14,207 nucleotides of DNA from Pavlovales sp. CCMP2436 (GCA_026770615.1 MU631328.1:586324-600530); one strand, 5' to 3'; numbered from the stretch's first letter, positions 1-8,813 are shown. Notes: generated from the sequence alone by a model not told the origin. A program made the numbers and translations.

Positions 1-1
1 C

Positions 2-1070
2 GAGCGCTGCGCCGCCACCGATCGCGACGCCGGTGCTGAGCACGCCGCCGAGCCCGACGCCGGCGCTGAGCGTGCCGCCGAGCATGGTGCCGAGCGCGAC
101 GGCAATGCTGAGCACGCCGCCGAGCATGGCGCCGAGCGCGACGCCGGTGCTGAGCACGCCGCTGAGCCCGACGCCGGCGCTGAGCATGCCGCCGAGCATG
201 GCGCCGAGCGTGACGCCGGTGCCGAGCACGTCGCTGAGCATGGCGCCGAGCGCGACGCCGGTGCCGAACACGCCGCTGAGCCCGACGCCAGCGCTGAGCC
301 TGCCGCCGAGCATGGCGCCGAGCGCGACGCCGGTGCTGAGCACGCCGTCGAGCCCGACGCCGTCGCTGAGCGTGCCGCCGACCATGGCGCCGAGCTCGAC
401 GTCGGTACTGAGCGCTGCGCCGCCGCCAAGTGCGACGCCAGCGCTGAGCGTGCCACCGAGCAAGGCGCCGAGCGCGACGCCGGTGCCGAGCACACCGCCG
501 AGCATGGCGCCGAACGCGACGCCGGTGCTGAGCACGCCGCTGAGCTCGACGCCAGCGCTGAGCACGCCGCTGAGCTCGACGCCAGCGCTGAGCCTGCCGC
601 CGAGCAAGGCGCCGAGCGCGACGCCGGTGCTGAGCACGCCGCTGAGCCCGATGCCGGCGCCGAGCGTGCCGCCGAGCATAGCGCTGAGCGCGACACCGGT
701 GCTGAGCACGCCGCTGAGCCCGATGCCGGCGCCGAGCGTGCCGCCGAGCATAGCGCTGAGCGCGACACCGGTGCTGAGCACGCTGCTGAGCCCGACACCG
801 GCGCTGAGCGGGCCGTCGAGAAAGACGCCGAGCCCGACGCTGGCGCCGAGCGTGCCGTCGAGCATGGCGCCGAGCGCGACACTGGTGCTGTGCACGCCGC
901 TGCCGCTGAGCGCGACAACGGTGCTGAACTAGCCTTCGAGCACGACGCCGGTACTCAACACGCCGCTGAGCCTGACACCGGCGCCGAGCGTGCTGCAAAG
1001 CATGACGCCGAGCGCGACGCTGGTGTCGAGCACGCCGCCGAGCATGACGCCGAGCGCGACGCGGGTGCCC
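2..1070 (+). repeat. Coding minisatellite (Pro/Ser/Thr-rich or Ala/Glu-rich, depending on frame)
   Basis: A degenerate array built from short GAGC/GCCG modules combines into roughly 72-nt (24-codon) units. Because the periods are multiples of three, two plus frames stay open together. Frame 3 (open to a TAG at 930-932) reads as variants of APSATPVLSTPLSPTPALS, a Pro/Ser/Thr-rich linker. Frame 2 (open from the left edge to 1427) reads as variants of AEHGAERDAGAEHA, rich in Ala, Glu, Asp and Arg. The Pro/Ser frame resembles the Pro/Ser-rich linkers ahead of the second ubiquitin-like domain (2560-3270), so I think it is the ancestral coding frame. Frame 2, however, is the one that runs without a stop into Ubl1. 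The array continues beyond the left edge. A near-identical 66-nt block at about 640-705 and 706-771 shows recent unit duplication. Confidence 0.8.
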
Positions 1071-1429
1071 CGCTCACGCGCACCGCCGTCCTGCGGGCTG
1101 CAGTCGAGGCCGACGCCGCCAAACGCACCACGACGCGGGAGACGCGCTCCCGGACGAGTACGACGCGTTTCCAGATCTTCGTCAAAATGATGACGGGCCC
1201 GATGATCACGCTTACGCTTGACGTGCAGCTGTACGACCTGACCGAGACAGTCAAGTCCATGCTATTCGACAAGGTGGGTATCCCACCTCGACTGCTGCGC
1301 CTCAAGTTCGAGCGCAAGCAACTCGAGGACGGACGTAAGCTATCCGACTACCACATCAAGAGGGATTCGACGCTGTACGGCATGGCGAGGCTACCGGGGA
1401 GGCGCAGACGCGCAGAGCGTCACGGGTGA
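890..1429 (+). pseudogene. Ubiquitin-like domain 1 (Ubl1) at the end of a low-complexity frame
   Basis: This frame is open from the left edge; 890 is only a GTG within it, so no true start is visible. The domain spans 1169-1403. It opens with FQIFVKMMTG, where ubiquitin has its initiating Met followed by QIFVK, and continues through DKVGIPP, KQLEDGRKLSDY and STLY. This is clearly ubiquitin-derived, with two extra residues after ITL. The Lys48 equivalent is kept, but the Ile44 equivalent is Lys and the Lys63 equivalent is Arg, so the normal recognition patch is altered. At 1393-1395 one extra C shifts the frame. In the next frame the text reads RGGADAQ, giving the canonical RL-RGG end after a one-base correction. 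The domain has no Met of its own, so it was internal to a longer polypeptide. It is probably part of the decayed retroelement polyprotein downstream; a separate host gene is the alternative. Confidence 0.75.
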
Positions 1430-1724
1430 GCCTAGCACTAGGGGCGAGCCGAGCGCTGCGGGCGGTGGTGCTCCGAGCGCGCCGAGTGGGGCAGAGACGA
1501 CGCTCCCGCTGCTCCTTCGCGCTCTCGTTGGTGATCCACTACGAGCTCTCCTCACGCACCTAGACGGGGGCGACCGCATTTGCGCCATGCTCACGTGCAA
1601 GACCTTCAGAGAACACTCGGTTCATGAGACGGGGGAGACGACTAGGAAATGTGACTGTCGGGAGCCCAAGTGCTTCATACACTTTGGCTCCGTCCGGTTC
1701 GCTATCGGACTGCCCGGATTTTAA
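1395..1724 (+). pseudogene. F-box-like segment following Ubl1
   Basis: After the one-base shift at the end of Ubl1, frame 3 continues as a Gly/Ala/Pro/Ser linker. It then reads LLLRALVGDPLRALLTHLDG and DRICAMLTCKTFREHS (about 1495-1620). The pattern 'L..LL.HLD..DR..A..TCK.FR' is that of F-box domains, which bind Skp1 in SCF ubiquitin ligases. The stretch KCFIHFGSVRFAIGLPGF follows before TAA at 1722-1724. In many protist F-box/ankyrin proteins a similar 'SV..L.WAL' segment leads into ankyrin repeats, which also appear next here. No independent start was found. Between 1725 and 1823 all frames are interrupted, so the link to the ankyrin part is broken. Recognition is by eye from a short motif, so it is moderately uncertain. 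Confidence 0.45.
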
Positions 1725-1823
1725 TATCCCGGGCCCAGCTGCCGTCTCGAATCGTCTACGGCTGCTCTCGACGCCTCTTCAGCGCTCTTGTCAGGGTCTC
1801 TTACTTACTAAGAGACCTTGTGA

Positions 1824-2720
1824 CACAGCTTAAGACCACCTCACTGTGTCGTATCGCCCCTTAGCTGTTCCTGCTCTCTCTCTAGCCGCTTCACCGCGAC
1901 TCGGACTCGATCCCCCTTAGCTCTCGCTGCAGACCTCGCACTCTCGCATCCTACCAGTGACTTTCTGCGCACATGCACGTTGACGGCTTTTGCGTGCATG
2001 CACATGCCAGACTTTGTCCGCCTCTCCGATTGGGTCCGCCCACTCGACGATGACGAATCGGAGCGCCCTCCAGCCCTGCTGCTTGATGTCGCGGCGAGAT
2101 ATGGCTGTGTGGGCGCCCTTGAGGTACTTGTTGACGAGTGGATGTGTGATCTGGGCGGAGACTTGAACGGCACAGCATGCGATGATGCCGCTCAGGAGGG
2201 GAACATCGAAGCACTGATCTGGCTCCTCTTCCGAAGCTGCCCCGTGGGCAAGTTCACCTGCTTCTCGGCCGCTCAAGGTGGGCACTTCGAGGCACTACAC
2301 CACGCGCACGAGCAAGGAGGCGAGATTGACAGCAGCAAGTCCATCATCGCCGCGTTGGGAGGCCACGTGCGGACACTGCGATACAGCATCGAGCACGGCG
2401 GCCAACTCTCGGCAGGGGATAGGGAGTGGTTGGTTACCGAAACCATGAGGTGCGGGTTCACCGAGGTGGCCGAGTACTTGCGCTCTGCCGAGCAGGCAGG
2501 CAGCGCGCCGAGCACCACGGGAGGTCCAAACGCCGAGCACACGGCGAGCGCGCTGTTGAGCGGGTTACCGAACACACCGCCAAGCCCGCCGCCGCCGAGC
2601 CCACCGCCGCCAAGCCCGCCACCACCAAGCCCAAATGTGTCGCCTAGCCCGCTGCTGCTGAGGGTTCGCACCTTGCCAGCGCGCTGCCGCTGCCCAGCGC
2701 GCCGTCATGCGAGTCGCTGA
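1824..2720 (+). CDS. Ankyrin-repeat-like protein segment with SPPPP tail (fragment)
   Basis: Frame 3 is open from 1824 to a TGA at 2718-2720; the first in-frame ATG is at 1998. The middle carries degenerate ankyrin-type repeats: LLLDVAARYGCVGALEVLVD, CDDAAQEGNIEALIWLLF, FSAAQGGHFEALHHAHEQGG and IAALGGHVRTLRYSIEHGG, spaced about 30-35 residues. Repeats of this kind serve as protein-binding surfaces, often behind an F-box in protists. The tail from about 2568 is a run of PPSPPPP units, a low-complexity hydroxyproline-rich-style linker. Past 2640 the Pro/Ser-rich reading moves into other frames. The most economical view is that this is an internal piece of the frameshifted polyprotein running from Ubl1 to Ubl2. 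It could instead be the remains of a separate F-box/ankyrin gene. Confidence 0.5.
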   Translation, partial: HSLRPPHCVVSPLSCSCSLSSRFTATRTRSPLALAADLALSHPTSDFLRTCTLTAFACMHMPDFVRLSDWVRPLDDDESERPPALLLDVAARYGCVGALEVLVDEWMCDLGGDLNGTACDDAAQEGNIEALIWLLFRSCPVGKFTCFSAAQGGHFEALHHAHEQGGEIDSSKSIIAALGGHVRTLRYSIEHGGQLSAGDREWLVTETMRCGFTEVAEYLRSAEQAGSAPSTTGGPNAEHTASALLSGLPNTPPSPPPPSPPPPSPPPPSPNVSPSPLLLRVRTLPARCRCPARRHASR

Positions 2721-3169
2721 GTGCGCCACCGAGCACAGCACAGACGCTTGGTGCGCCGCCGAGCGCTGCGCCACCGCCGGACGCGGCGCCGAAGCCAACG
2801 CTGAGCGTGTCGCCGCTGTCGAGCGTGCCCAGGGTATCGCCACTGTAGGGCGTGTCGGGGAACGCGCTGCTGGGCGCGCCGAGAGTGTCGCCGCCGAGCG
2901 AGACGCCGCTGGGTGCGCTGCTTGCGCTGCCGCCACCATCGCCGGGCACGCTCGCGCCGAGCCGCCTGTAGAAAGGTGCGTCCACCCCCAACACATTGCC
3001 CAGCCCGTTTCCCAGCCCTCTCCATCGCCACCGCCCCTACTTTCGCCAAAGCCTACCGCGCTGTCGGCGCCCTCACCGTCGCCGCAGGACTCAGGACTCG
3101 CTCACACCGTCGCTGCCCCCACTGGCGCCCACTATTACTGCGCCGTCGGGCGTGCTGCTGAGCGCTTAA
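2641..3169 (+). pseudogene. Broken Pro/Ser-rich linker between the ankyrin part and Ubl2
   Basis: No single frame is open. Pro/Ser-rich text can be followed in frame 2 (LGAPPSAAPPPDAAPKPTL, then a TAG near 2846 and another near 2969), in frame 1 (SQPSPSPPPLLSPKPTALSA at about 3004-3070), and again in frame 2 up to a TAA at 3167-3169. The same compositional style in successive frames points to several small indels and point stops in one ancestral linker. Nothing else is recognisable here. Confidence 0.45.
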
Positions 3170-3769
3170 GTGAGCGCGCCGCCGCCGCCGAGTGCACAGT
3201 CGGGCGTGTCGCCTAGCGCGGCGCTGAGCGGGGCGTCGGCGCGGAGCGCGGCGCACGATGCCAAGTCAAGCCCCATGCACATTTTTGTCGTGATCTTCGC
3301 TGGCCAGACGCTGGTGGTCGAGGTGAAGCCAAACTTCACGGTCGAGACGGTCAAGGACGCTATCACGCTCAAAACCGGCATCGCACGCGACCTCCAACTC
3401 CTCACCTGCGAAGGCAAGCGGTTGGATGACCAGCACTCACTCGTCGAGTGCGGTGTCGAGAATCATGCGACGCTGCGCCTCACGAGCCGCATGAGAGGCG
3501 GCGCGTCAAACGACCCCTCCTTCGCAGCCAGCATCGTAGTCTCCTACAACAAGATATACGCGCTGCTTCACGCGGCGGACGGCCCGATCAGGGTAGAGCG
3601 CTCTAGACCGGGTCGCGAGCTTGCACGCGCGATCCTCGCTGCGCTGCCCGTCGCGCCGAAGGCCATCCCGCGACAAGACGCTCAAGACTGCATTCAATGT
3701 GAGTTGCGGCAAGGGGCTGCACATCGACAAGCTCTGGCGCATGGTGCAAGGCTGCACAGTAGCTCATGA
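3170..3769 (+). pseudogene. Ubiquitin-like domain 2 (Ubl2), exactly 76 residues, ending in diGly, at the head of the retroelement ORF
   Basis: A short Pro/Ser/Ala linker (3170-3274) leads to MHIFVVIFAGQTLVVEVKP at 3275. The domain then runs through FTVETVKDAITLKTGI, CEGKRLDDQHSL and ATLRLTSRMRGG, ending at 3502. That is 76 codons, the canonical length of ubiquitin, with the final Gly-Gly kept and followed by Ala-Ser-Asn. The ATG at 3275 could be an internal methionine or a start. The Lys48 equivalent is conserved and the Ile44 equivalent is Thr. After the domain the frame reads about 55 residues of unrecognised sequence (ASNDPSFAASIVVSYNKIYA onward) until about 3665, where meaning passes to frame 3. 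In known ubiquitin-fusion proteins host deubiquitinases cut after the diGly; a similar release of the retroelement protein here is inference. Confidence 0.72.
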
Positions 3770-4440
3770 GCTCGCGACCACCTTGATCTTCGCCGTCTGC
3801 CAGCGTGCACTGCAAGTCATCGACGAGGCTGACACACTTGCCTTCGACGACGACCGTAACCGAGTCATCGCTCTCGTCCTAGATGATGTGGACAATTTCC
3901 CCAACTACCGCACCACCGGATGGATAGGGCTCAGTGGCGGAAGTGGCTCTACCTCAGCACATGCCAACCGGCCCTCGCTCTTCGAGGCCCATGCTGCCAA
4001 GCATGCCTTCAGGGTCCGGGCGCAAACTGATGCCAGCGTGTTTGCGAATATGCTTCTAGCCGCCGCAGAGATGCCCTCGATAACGCCGCCAACGTTGCCG
4101 ACGAAGCTGCAGCTACGCTCCTACGGCCAACTCTTGACAGGGAAGCCTGGAAGGACCACATCGCCGGCTCCGTACCACTGTTGCAGCCGCTGCCAAGACC
4201 GCCAGCTCAGCCACCGCCGCCACCGCCGCAGCAGCGGCCACCGCAGCGGCCGCCACTGCATCGCGGTGCGTATGGCGGAGGCTACAGGCGCGGCCGTGGT
4301 GGAGGGAGGACGGGGGGGTGCAGGAGGGCGCGCGCGCGGGGATTGCAACGCGCTCTCTGGTGGGCATGGGAGACTGCTACCACCACTCCGTCGTCAACGG
4401 CAAGCGCCATCGTCGAGCGAGGACGTCGAGCGCCCAACCA
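3621..4440 (+). pseudogene. Gag-position region of the retroelement (unrecognised, frameshifted)
   Basis: From about 3670 the coherent text is in frame 3 (DKTLKTAFNVSCGKGLHIDK, then AHELATTLIFAVCQRALQVI, DDVDNFPNYRTTGW and SVFANMLLAAAE). Near 4070 it moves to frame 2 (RDALDNAANVADEAAATLL, DREAWKDHIAGSVPLLQPL). A Pro-rich stretch follows (PRPPAQPPPPPPQQRPPQRP, about 4192-4260), then a Gly/Arg-rich stretch (GAYGGGYRRGRGGGR) that would suit nucleic-acid binding. Near 4400 the reading returns to frame 3. I recognise no family. Its place between Ubl2 and the reverse transcriptase, and the basic Gly/Arg tail, suggest a Gag-like or template-binding role, which is inference. Confidence 0.45.
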
Positions 4441-6173
4441 TGCCCCTACCCACACGGCCAAGCGTAGACCCGACCGGCCGCGACTTCTCCGTCCTCGACC
4501 ACCTTACTGTTGCCGAAGTCGCCGGGCACGCGGGGAACACGTCTCGGCAACTCGATACCATACCCCGAGACTTACACGAGCCCTGGGCCGCCGCGACGGT
4601 CCTCGTCATCGAAGCCATCCGCAACTCCGGGCCGGACAACGAGGTGGAGGAGGTGCGAGCGCTGAAGGTGCTGCTGATCCTACCCTCGCTACTACTCCAA
4701 AAGCAGCCCGCGGCCCGCGGGGGCCGCCAAAGACGTCTGGCGAGCGCCAGACTGCTCGCCTCCCGCTTCGACCGATGAGGGCGGAGAGACTTTGGCAGCC
4801 TCGTTGCTGACTGGTCTGGAGACTGCGCGGCGGAGGCACAGCAGCGCAGCAGCCGGCGCTCCCGTTCAGCCAACCCCGAGCGAGACATCAAGGCGGCCGT
4901 CCCCCTTATCGCCAAGGGCAAGTTCTCCGACGCTGCAAAGCTGCTTCAGAGCCACGGCCTCGCTGACATCCCGGACCCGGCCGTGCTCCAGCAGATGCTC
5001 GTCAAGCATCCGCCCAGGAGGTCCCCCGTGCCAGCGGTCATCCCGGGCCTCGACACCACCAACCGTCTCGTTGTTGGCGTCACGGAGATGGAGGAGGCAT
5101 ACCGAGGGCTCAAGACCGACAAGGCACAGGGTGCCTCGCCCTGACGATACGAGGACCTCATCCCACTCGCCCCGACGAAGCCTTTCGTGGGCGACACTGC
5201 ACACCACGTGCTCGGGTCGCACGCCTGACTGGCATCATCCTTCGCCAACGGCGATCTGCCCCCTTGGTTCTACTTCGTCTTCTGCGCCGCACGGTGCGTG
5301 CCACTCCGCAAGTGTGCGGTCCAGGCCGGCGTCGCGGAGTCTGCGCGGCCAATCGGCATCTCGTGCGCGCTGAGACGGGGTCTCACCAAGAGAGTCTTCC
5401 TCAACAAGGGCCTTCGCGGCGAGATCGAGGACTACCTCTTCCCGCAGCAGCTGGGATTGCTCGTCTCGACAGGCGGGACGAAGCTCATCTTTGGCGTGCG
5501 CGAGCTCCTCGAGAACCCCAGCTTCTGCATCGCCGGCTCCGACATCTACATAGCTTTCAACGAGGGCGACCGCGCAGAAATGGCGGCGTGCACCCTCGCC
5601 AGCTCCTCCGGCCTTGCCCCGCTCGCACGCCTCTTCTACACCACGCTTGTCCCCAAGTACCCCATCTCCGTCAGCGGCAAGGGCGGCGGCTTGACGCCCA
5701 TGGGCAGGGACGGCGAGACGGGTATCACCCAAGGGTCGGTGGAGGGCGGAGTCGCCTTCGCGATCTCCATCAACCCCGAGCTACAGGTGCTGGACGCAGA
5801 GCTGCGGCCATACGGTGGGGGCGCTCGGGCCGGCCACGACGATGTACGGGCGGTCGGCCCGCCTCATATCGTCTTCCCGGCGATGCAGCGCTTCCATGAC
5901 GCGCTCTTCGCGCGGCTCGGCCTCGTCGTGCAACCGGCCAAATGCGAGTGCTGGATCGATGAGGCCCACATCGATTCCCTCGACACTCACCGCGACCTGG
6001 TGACGCGCAGCCACCTACTCGAAGGCGTTACTCCGTACTACGGCGTCATGTGCTACGGCATCCCCATCGGGTCGGAGGAGTACATCAAGCTTGCCCTAGC
6101 TGGCAAATGTGACAAGATCGCATGCATCTCAACCAAGCTAATAATCACTTCGCTCAGCTCGTCACACAAGTAA
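4440..6173 (+). pseudogene. Reverse transcriptase of a non-LTR retrotransposon (interrupted by stops)
   Basis: Frame 3 reads a coherent RT, with stops TGA 4776-4778, TGA 5142-5144, TGA 5226-5228 and TAA 6171-6173. The N-terminal part has HLTVAEVAGHAGNTSRQ and ALKVLLILPSLLLQ. RT motifs follow: ARPIGISCALRRGLTKRV, YLFPQQLGLLVSTGGTKL, motif A SDIYIAFNEGDR (Asp at 5541-5543), motif B GITQGSVEGG (about 5721-5750) and motif C HDDVRAVGPP (Asp-Asp at 5838-5843). Then comes GLVVQPAKCECW, the usual post-motif segment. All three catalytic Asp are present, but the residue before DD is His and the aromatic position is Gly, unlike usual FxDD/YxDD. The TGAs at 4776 and 5142 sit where relatives typically have Trp (R-W, and G-W-R-Y-E). 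The TAA at 6171 sits where Gln is expected. No intact protein can be made from this copy. Confidence 0.82.
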
Positions 6174-7880
6174 CAGCTCTGGCTCTTGACCTTCTTCTCC
6201 ACGGCGCGCAAATTCGAGTACTTTGCGCGGCACTGCTACCCGGACCACTCGCGCGAGGCATGCACCCGCTTCGACGCGATCATCCACGCGCAGGCGACGC
6301 ACGCGCTAGGAGTCTCGCTCGACGACGATCAGTTCGCGACCGCCCGCCTCGCGCTTCTCCGCCGCTACCGTGGCGCCGGACTTTGGCGAATGGTCGACAT
6401 CGCGCCGGCCGCCTTCTGTGGCGCCATGGTGCAGGCGGTGCCAGCCTTTCTCGACGTGTGGGCCGACGCGACCAACCCGGCCAGCGGCGTCACGCAGCGC
6501 GGGATGCTCGAGCTGCCACAGGTCGAGCGCACGGTGGGGCGGAAATCCTATGTGGACATGCAGCAGCATGGCTGGCGCGCGTACCAGCTGCCGTCTGCCG
6601 GGGCAGGCTCTCTGCCACTGCCGCTACAGGGACAGGACTTCCGCCGCTGCTGGTTGCTGCTGCAGCAGGAGGCCGGCATCGCCACAGAAGCGGGGCCCAA
6701 CGGAGATCGGCCAACCTCTGTGCTCCACCTACCTCCAGAGGAAGCATGGCCGACGGCGCGCAGGAGCGCCGGCAGGCTGTGCCTCAACATGCAGAAGGAC
6801 CTCACCGACGACCTGGAGGCTCACCGGTACGACTTGCTCAAGATGCAGATCAACGCGCGACACCGCAGCGATCGCGCCGTACACCACTTCAGGAGCCTCG
6901 ATCACAACAGCTCCGCCTGGGTCGCTGTACTACCGGGCGGGGGCTCTGCAACACCGGCGAGTGGGTGGAGATCACCGCGCGCTTCTTCGGCGTCCAGAGC
7001 CCCATCTGCGCCGGCCTCGTTGCGCGCGGCGCGCGGCTCTTCGGCCACCTCATCGACGCGTTCGGATTTAACCTCGTCGCAGCCACGGGCGCAGGCGTCA
7101 CCGGCGGCCACATCGCCAAGCTCCGGCACGACCCGATCCTCGCTCTCCTCGCGGAGTTCACGAGGTCCGTGGGTGCGTTTGCGCGCACCGAGGTTGGAGA
7201 CATCTTCAGCTCGGTGCTCGCCGCCAACCCAGCGGCCTACCACCTCTACTACGGCGGAGTCGGCCGGCAACCCGGGCCGAAGGTCGACTTTTACGCCGAG
7301 TACGACCACTGGGGTGGGCGTGCAGTCCTGCGGCTATTCGAACTCGTTCTGCCCTATTCGGTACAAGGACACCGACGGGCATTACCCGCAGGGCGCGGTG
7401 GGCAGGCGCGCCAACGCGCTACCTGGCGAGCGCGCCAAGGAACTCATCAAGCTCGACCGCGACTTCTTCCACACACCAGCCGGGCAGACTGGTCCAATGG
7501 AGGCCCGCGCGCTGACCTTCTGCCCCCCAGGCGGCGACCCGTTCACTGCTCTCGCAGTTGGCGCCTTTGGGGAGTTTTCGGTCGGCTTGGAAACGCTGGT
7601 CGCCGACTTCGCCAGCATGGGCGCACGCGCACTGCGAGGGCGTATGGGAGCTCCCTCCGAACAGCTCTCACGCACCGCCCTCCTGTGGAAGATGCGGCAG
7701 GAGATCGGTATGTGCGCCTTGCGTGGACACGCAAAGGTCATCATAGCGCGCGCGCGTATGCAGAACATCGGTGGCGGCGGCACGGCACACGGTGGTGCAG
7801 ACGACGACGGCACCGAGGAGTGGGCTGAGGGCGTATATCACCAGCGACAAGAGACGCAGTCGTGGCATGAAGCCGCGTAG
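6174..7880 (+). pseudogene. C-terminal retroelement region with degraded restriction-like endonuclease (RLE)-type module
   Basis: Frame 3 continues past the TAA with QLWLLTFFSTARKFEYFARH, typical of the post-RT 'LQ..W......R..Y..R' segment, and runs to about 6920. Sense then moves to frame 2 (VEITARFFGVQSPICAG, ATGAGVTGGHIAKLRHDPI, about 6965-7345) and back to frame 3 from about 7350 (AVGRRANALPGERAKELIKL, VGAFGEFSVGLETL) to a TAG at 7878-7880. The 'GGH..KLRHD.I' segment followed by KVDFYAEYD (Asp at 7286-7288) and FELV (Glu at 7340-7342) matches the layout of PD-(D/E)XK RLE modules that lie after the RT in R2/NeSL-like elements. The Pro-Asp is Val-Asp and the final Lys is Val, and a frameshift falls right behind it, so the nuclease is inactive. 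RLE assignment is by layout rather than a clean motif. Confidence 0.55.
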
Positions 7881-8729
7881 GCCCGCCACCTGGGCGATCA
7901 CTGGCTGAATTCGTCGGCCGTACACATCAGATTTGCCTGACTGCTGCTGCCTGTCTTCCTATTAAGTAAGTCGTAGTTTTTTAACGAGTAAATTGTCGGC
8001 CGGCGTGTCGCGCTTTCAGCCCTTGCCCTGCTTTTGGTTCATGGTTTTTTGTCTGTCAGGCAGGTATATTGGGCACATAACAGTCTACAATCGTAGAAGG
8101 GCATTAAGAACGAACATAATCCGAACGAGACTAATTTTCATAGCAAAATATACATGCAAAGAATTTGAATAGTTAAATTGCGTGCAAACAATGCTTAACT
8201 GGCTCGAAACGTGATGATGTTTTTTTAAGTAATGCCCACGGCTTTCTTAATGCCCGTCTACTTCCCGTGTCATAAGGTTGGTCGCATCAGGTACACACTA
8301 CATTTGTAGGCCTTACTGACGTCCAAGCCGGTTGAAGAGTAAGGGCCCAGTCGTCTGGGTCGTGAGGCACATTTGGCTAGCGGACAAGCGCTCACTAAAT
8401 GTAAAAATGAGCGCTCGCAACAATAAAGAAATAATAAATACAGAAAATGATTTTTTGTATAATAAAAATCGAGAAACCCGGCCGTTTATGCCGCGGGGAC
8501 TTGGATCCCAGCCGTGCCACGCCCGGAGGTGGGCCAATGGGGTGTGGGTGGGTCTGGTGCTTGCAGGGGGTGCTCCCCGAGCGCGCCATGTCGCCTTTGA
8601 GGCACTCAGGTGCGGCTGTCGCGCCCTTGTTCGCCTGAGACGGGGGACGATCAGGGGCGATGAGGCAGGTCTTTAAAGAAGAAGGGCACACAGCTTGCCA
8701 ATGAGGCGCGCGAGCGGTCCCACCCCTGA
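7881..8729. other. Non-coding stretch after the retroelement
   Basis: Base composition drops sharply to AT-rich after 7930, with T-runs and no convincing reading frame on either strand. It could hold the 3' UTR of the retroelement, but no terminal repeat or poly-A tail marks an end. Short open frames at 8332-8676 and 8395-8691 change composition mid-way and match nothing I recognise. Confidence 0.5.
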
Positions 8730-8765
8730 CCCTATTTAATAGTCTACATAGACTATTAAATAGGG
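8730..8765. repeat. Perfect 17-bp inverted repeat with 2-nt loop
   Basis: CCCTATTTAATAGTCTA (8730-8746) is followed by CA and then its exact reverse complement (8749-8765). The pairing stops sharply at both ends. It could extrude as a cruciform, act as a hairpin in RNA, or be the fused end of a small foldback transposon. No neighbouring gene shows what it does. Confidence 0.9.
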
Positions 8766-8813
8766 GGTATTCGGCACGCTGTAGCCGACGAACTGCCCGG
8801 CTCTTAGAAAATT

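Larger units (their letters stand above)
3275..7880 (+). mobile_element. Degenerate single-ORF non-LTR retrotransposon with N-terminal ubiquitin-like domain
   Basis: The order Ubl2, Gag-like basic region, RT and RLE-like C-terminus covers about 4.6 kb in one direction. One ORF with a C-terminal RLE is the plan of early-branching non-LTR retrotransposons. I see no LTRs, integrase or RNase H, and no clear poly-A tail or target-site duplication. The 3' end is therefore unknown and probably lies just after 7880. The 5' end may be as early as the left edge if Ubl1, the F-box-like part and the ankyrin part belong to the same polyprotein. At least five frame changes plus four premature stops mark it as a dead copy. 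Confidence 0.7.

Noticed and set aside
955..1317. Minus-strand 120-residue frame opposite Ubl1
   Set aside because: It is a shadow of the GC-rich repeat and of the clear ubiquitin-like plus-strand sequence.
2273..2671. Minus-strand glycine-rich frame (GLGGGGLGGGG)
   Set aside because: It is the reverse of the PPSPPPP repeat and the ankyrin-like segment; no independent support.
4776..5228. UGA read as tryptophan (alternative genetic code)
   Set aside because: TGG is used for Trp throughout the same frame and the TIR-like gene appears to end in TGA. The element also has frameshifts and a TAA, so ordinary decay explains it.
8332..8691. Short frames on both strands near 8400-8690
   Set aside because: No codon bias, composition shifts within the frame, and no recognisable protein.
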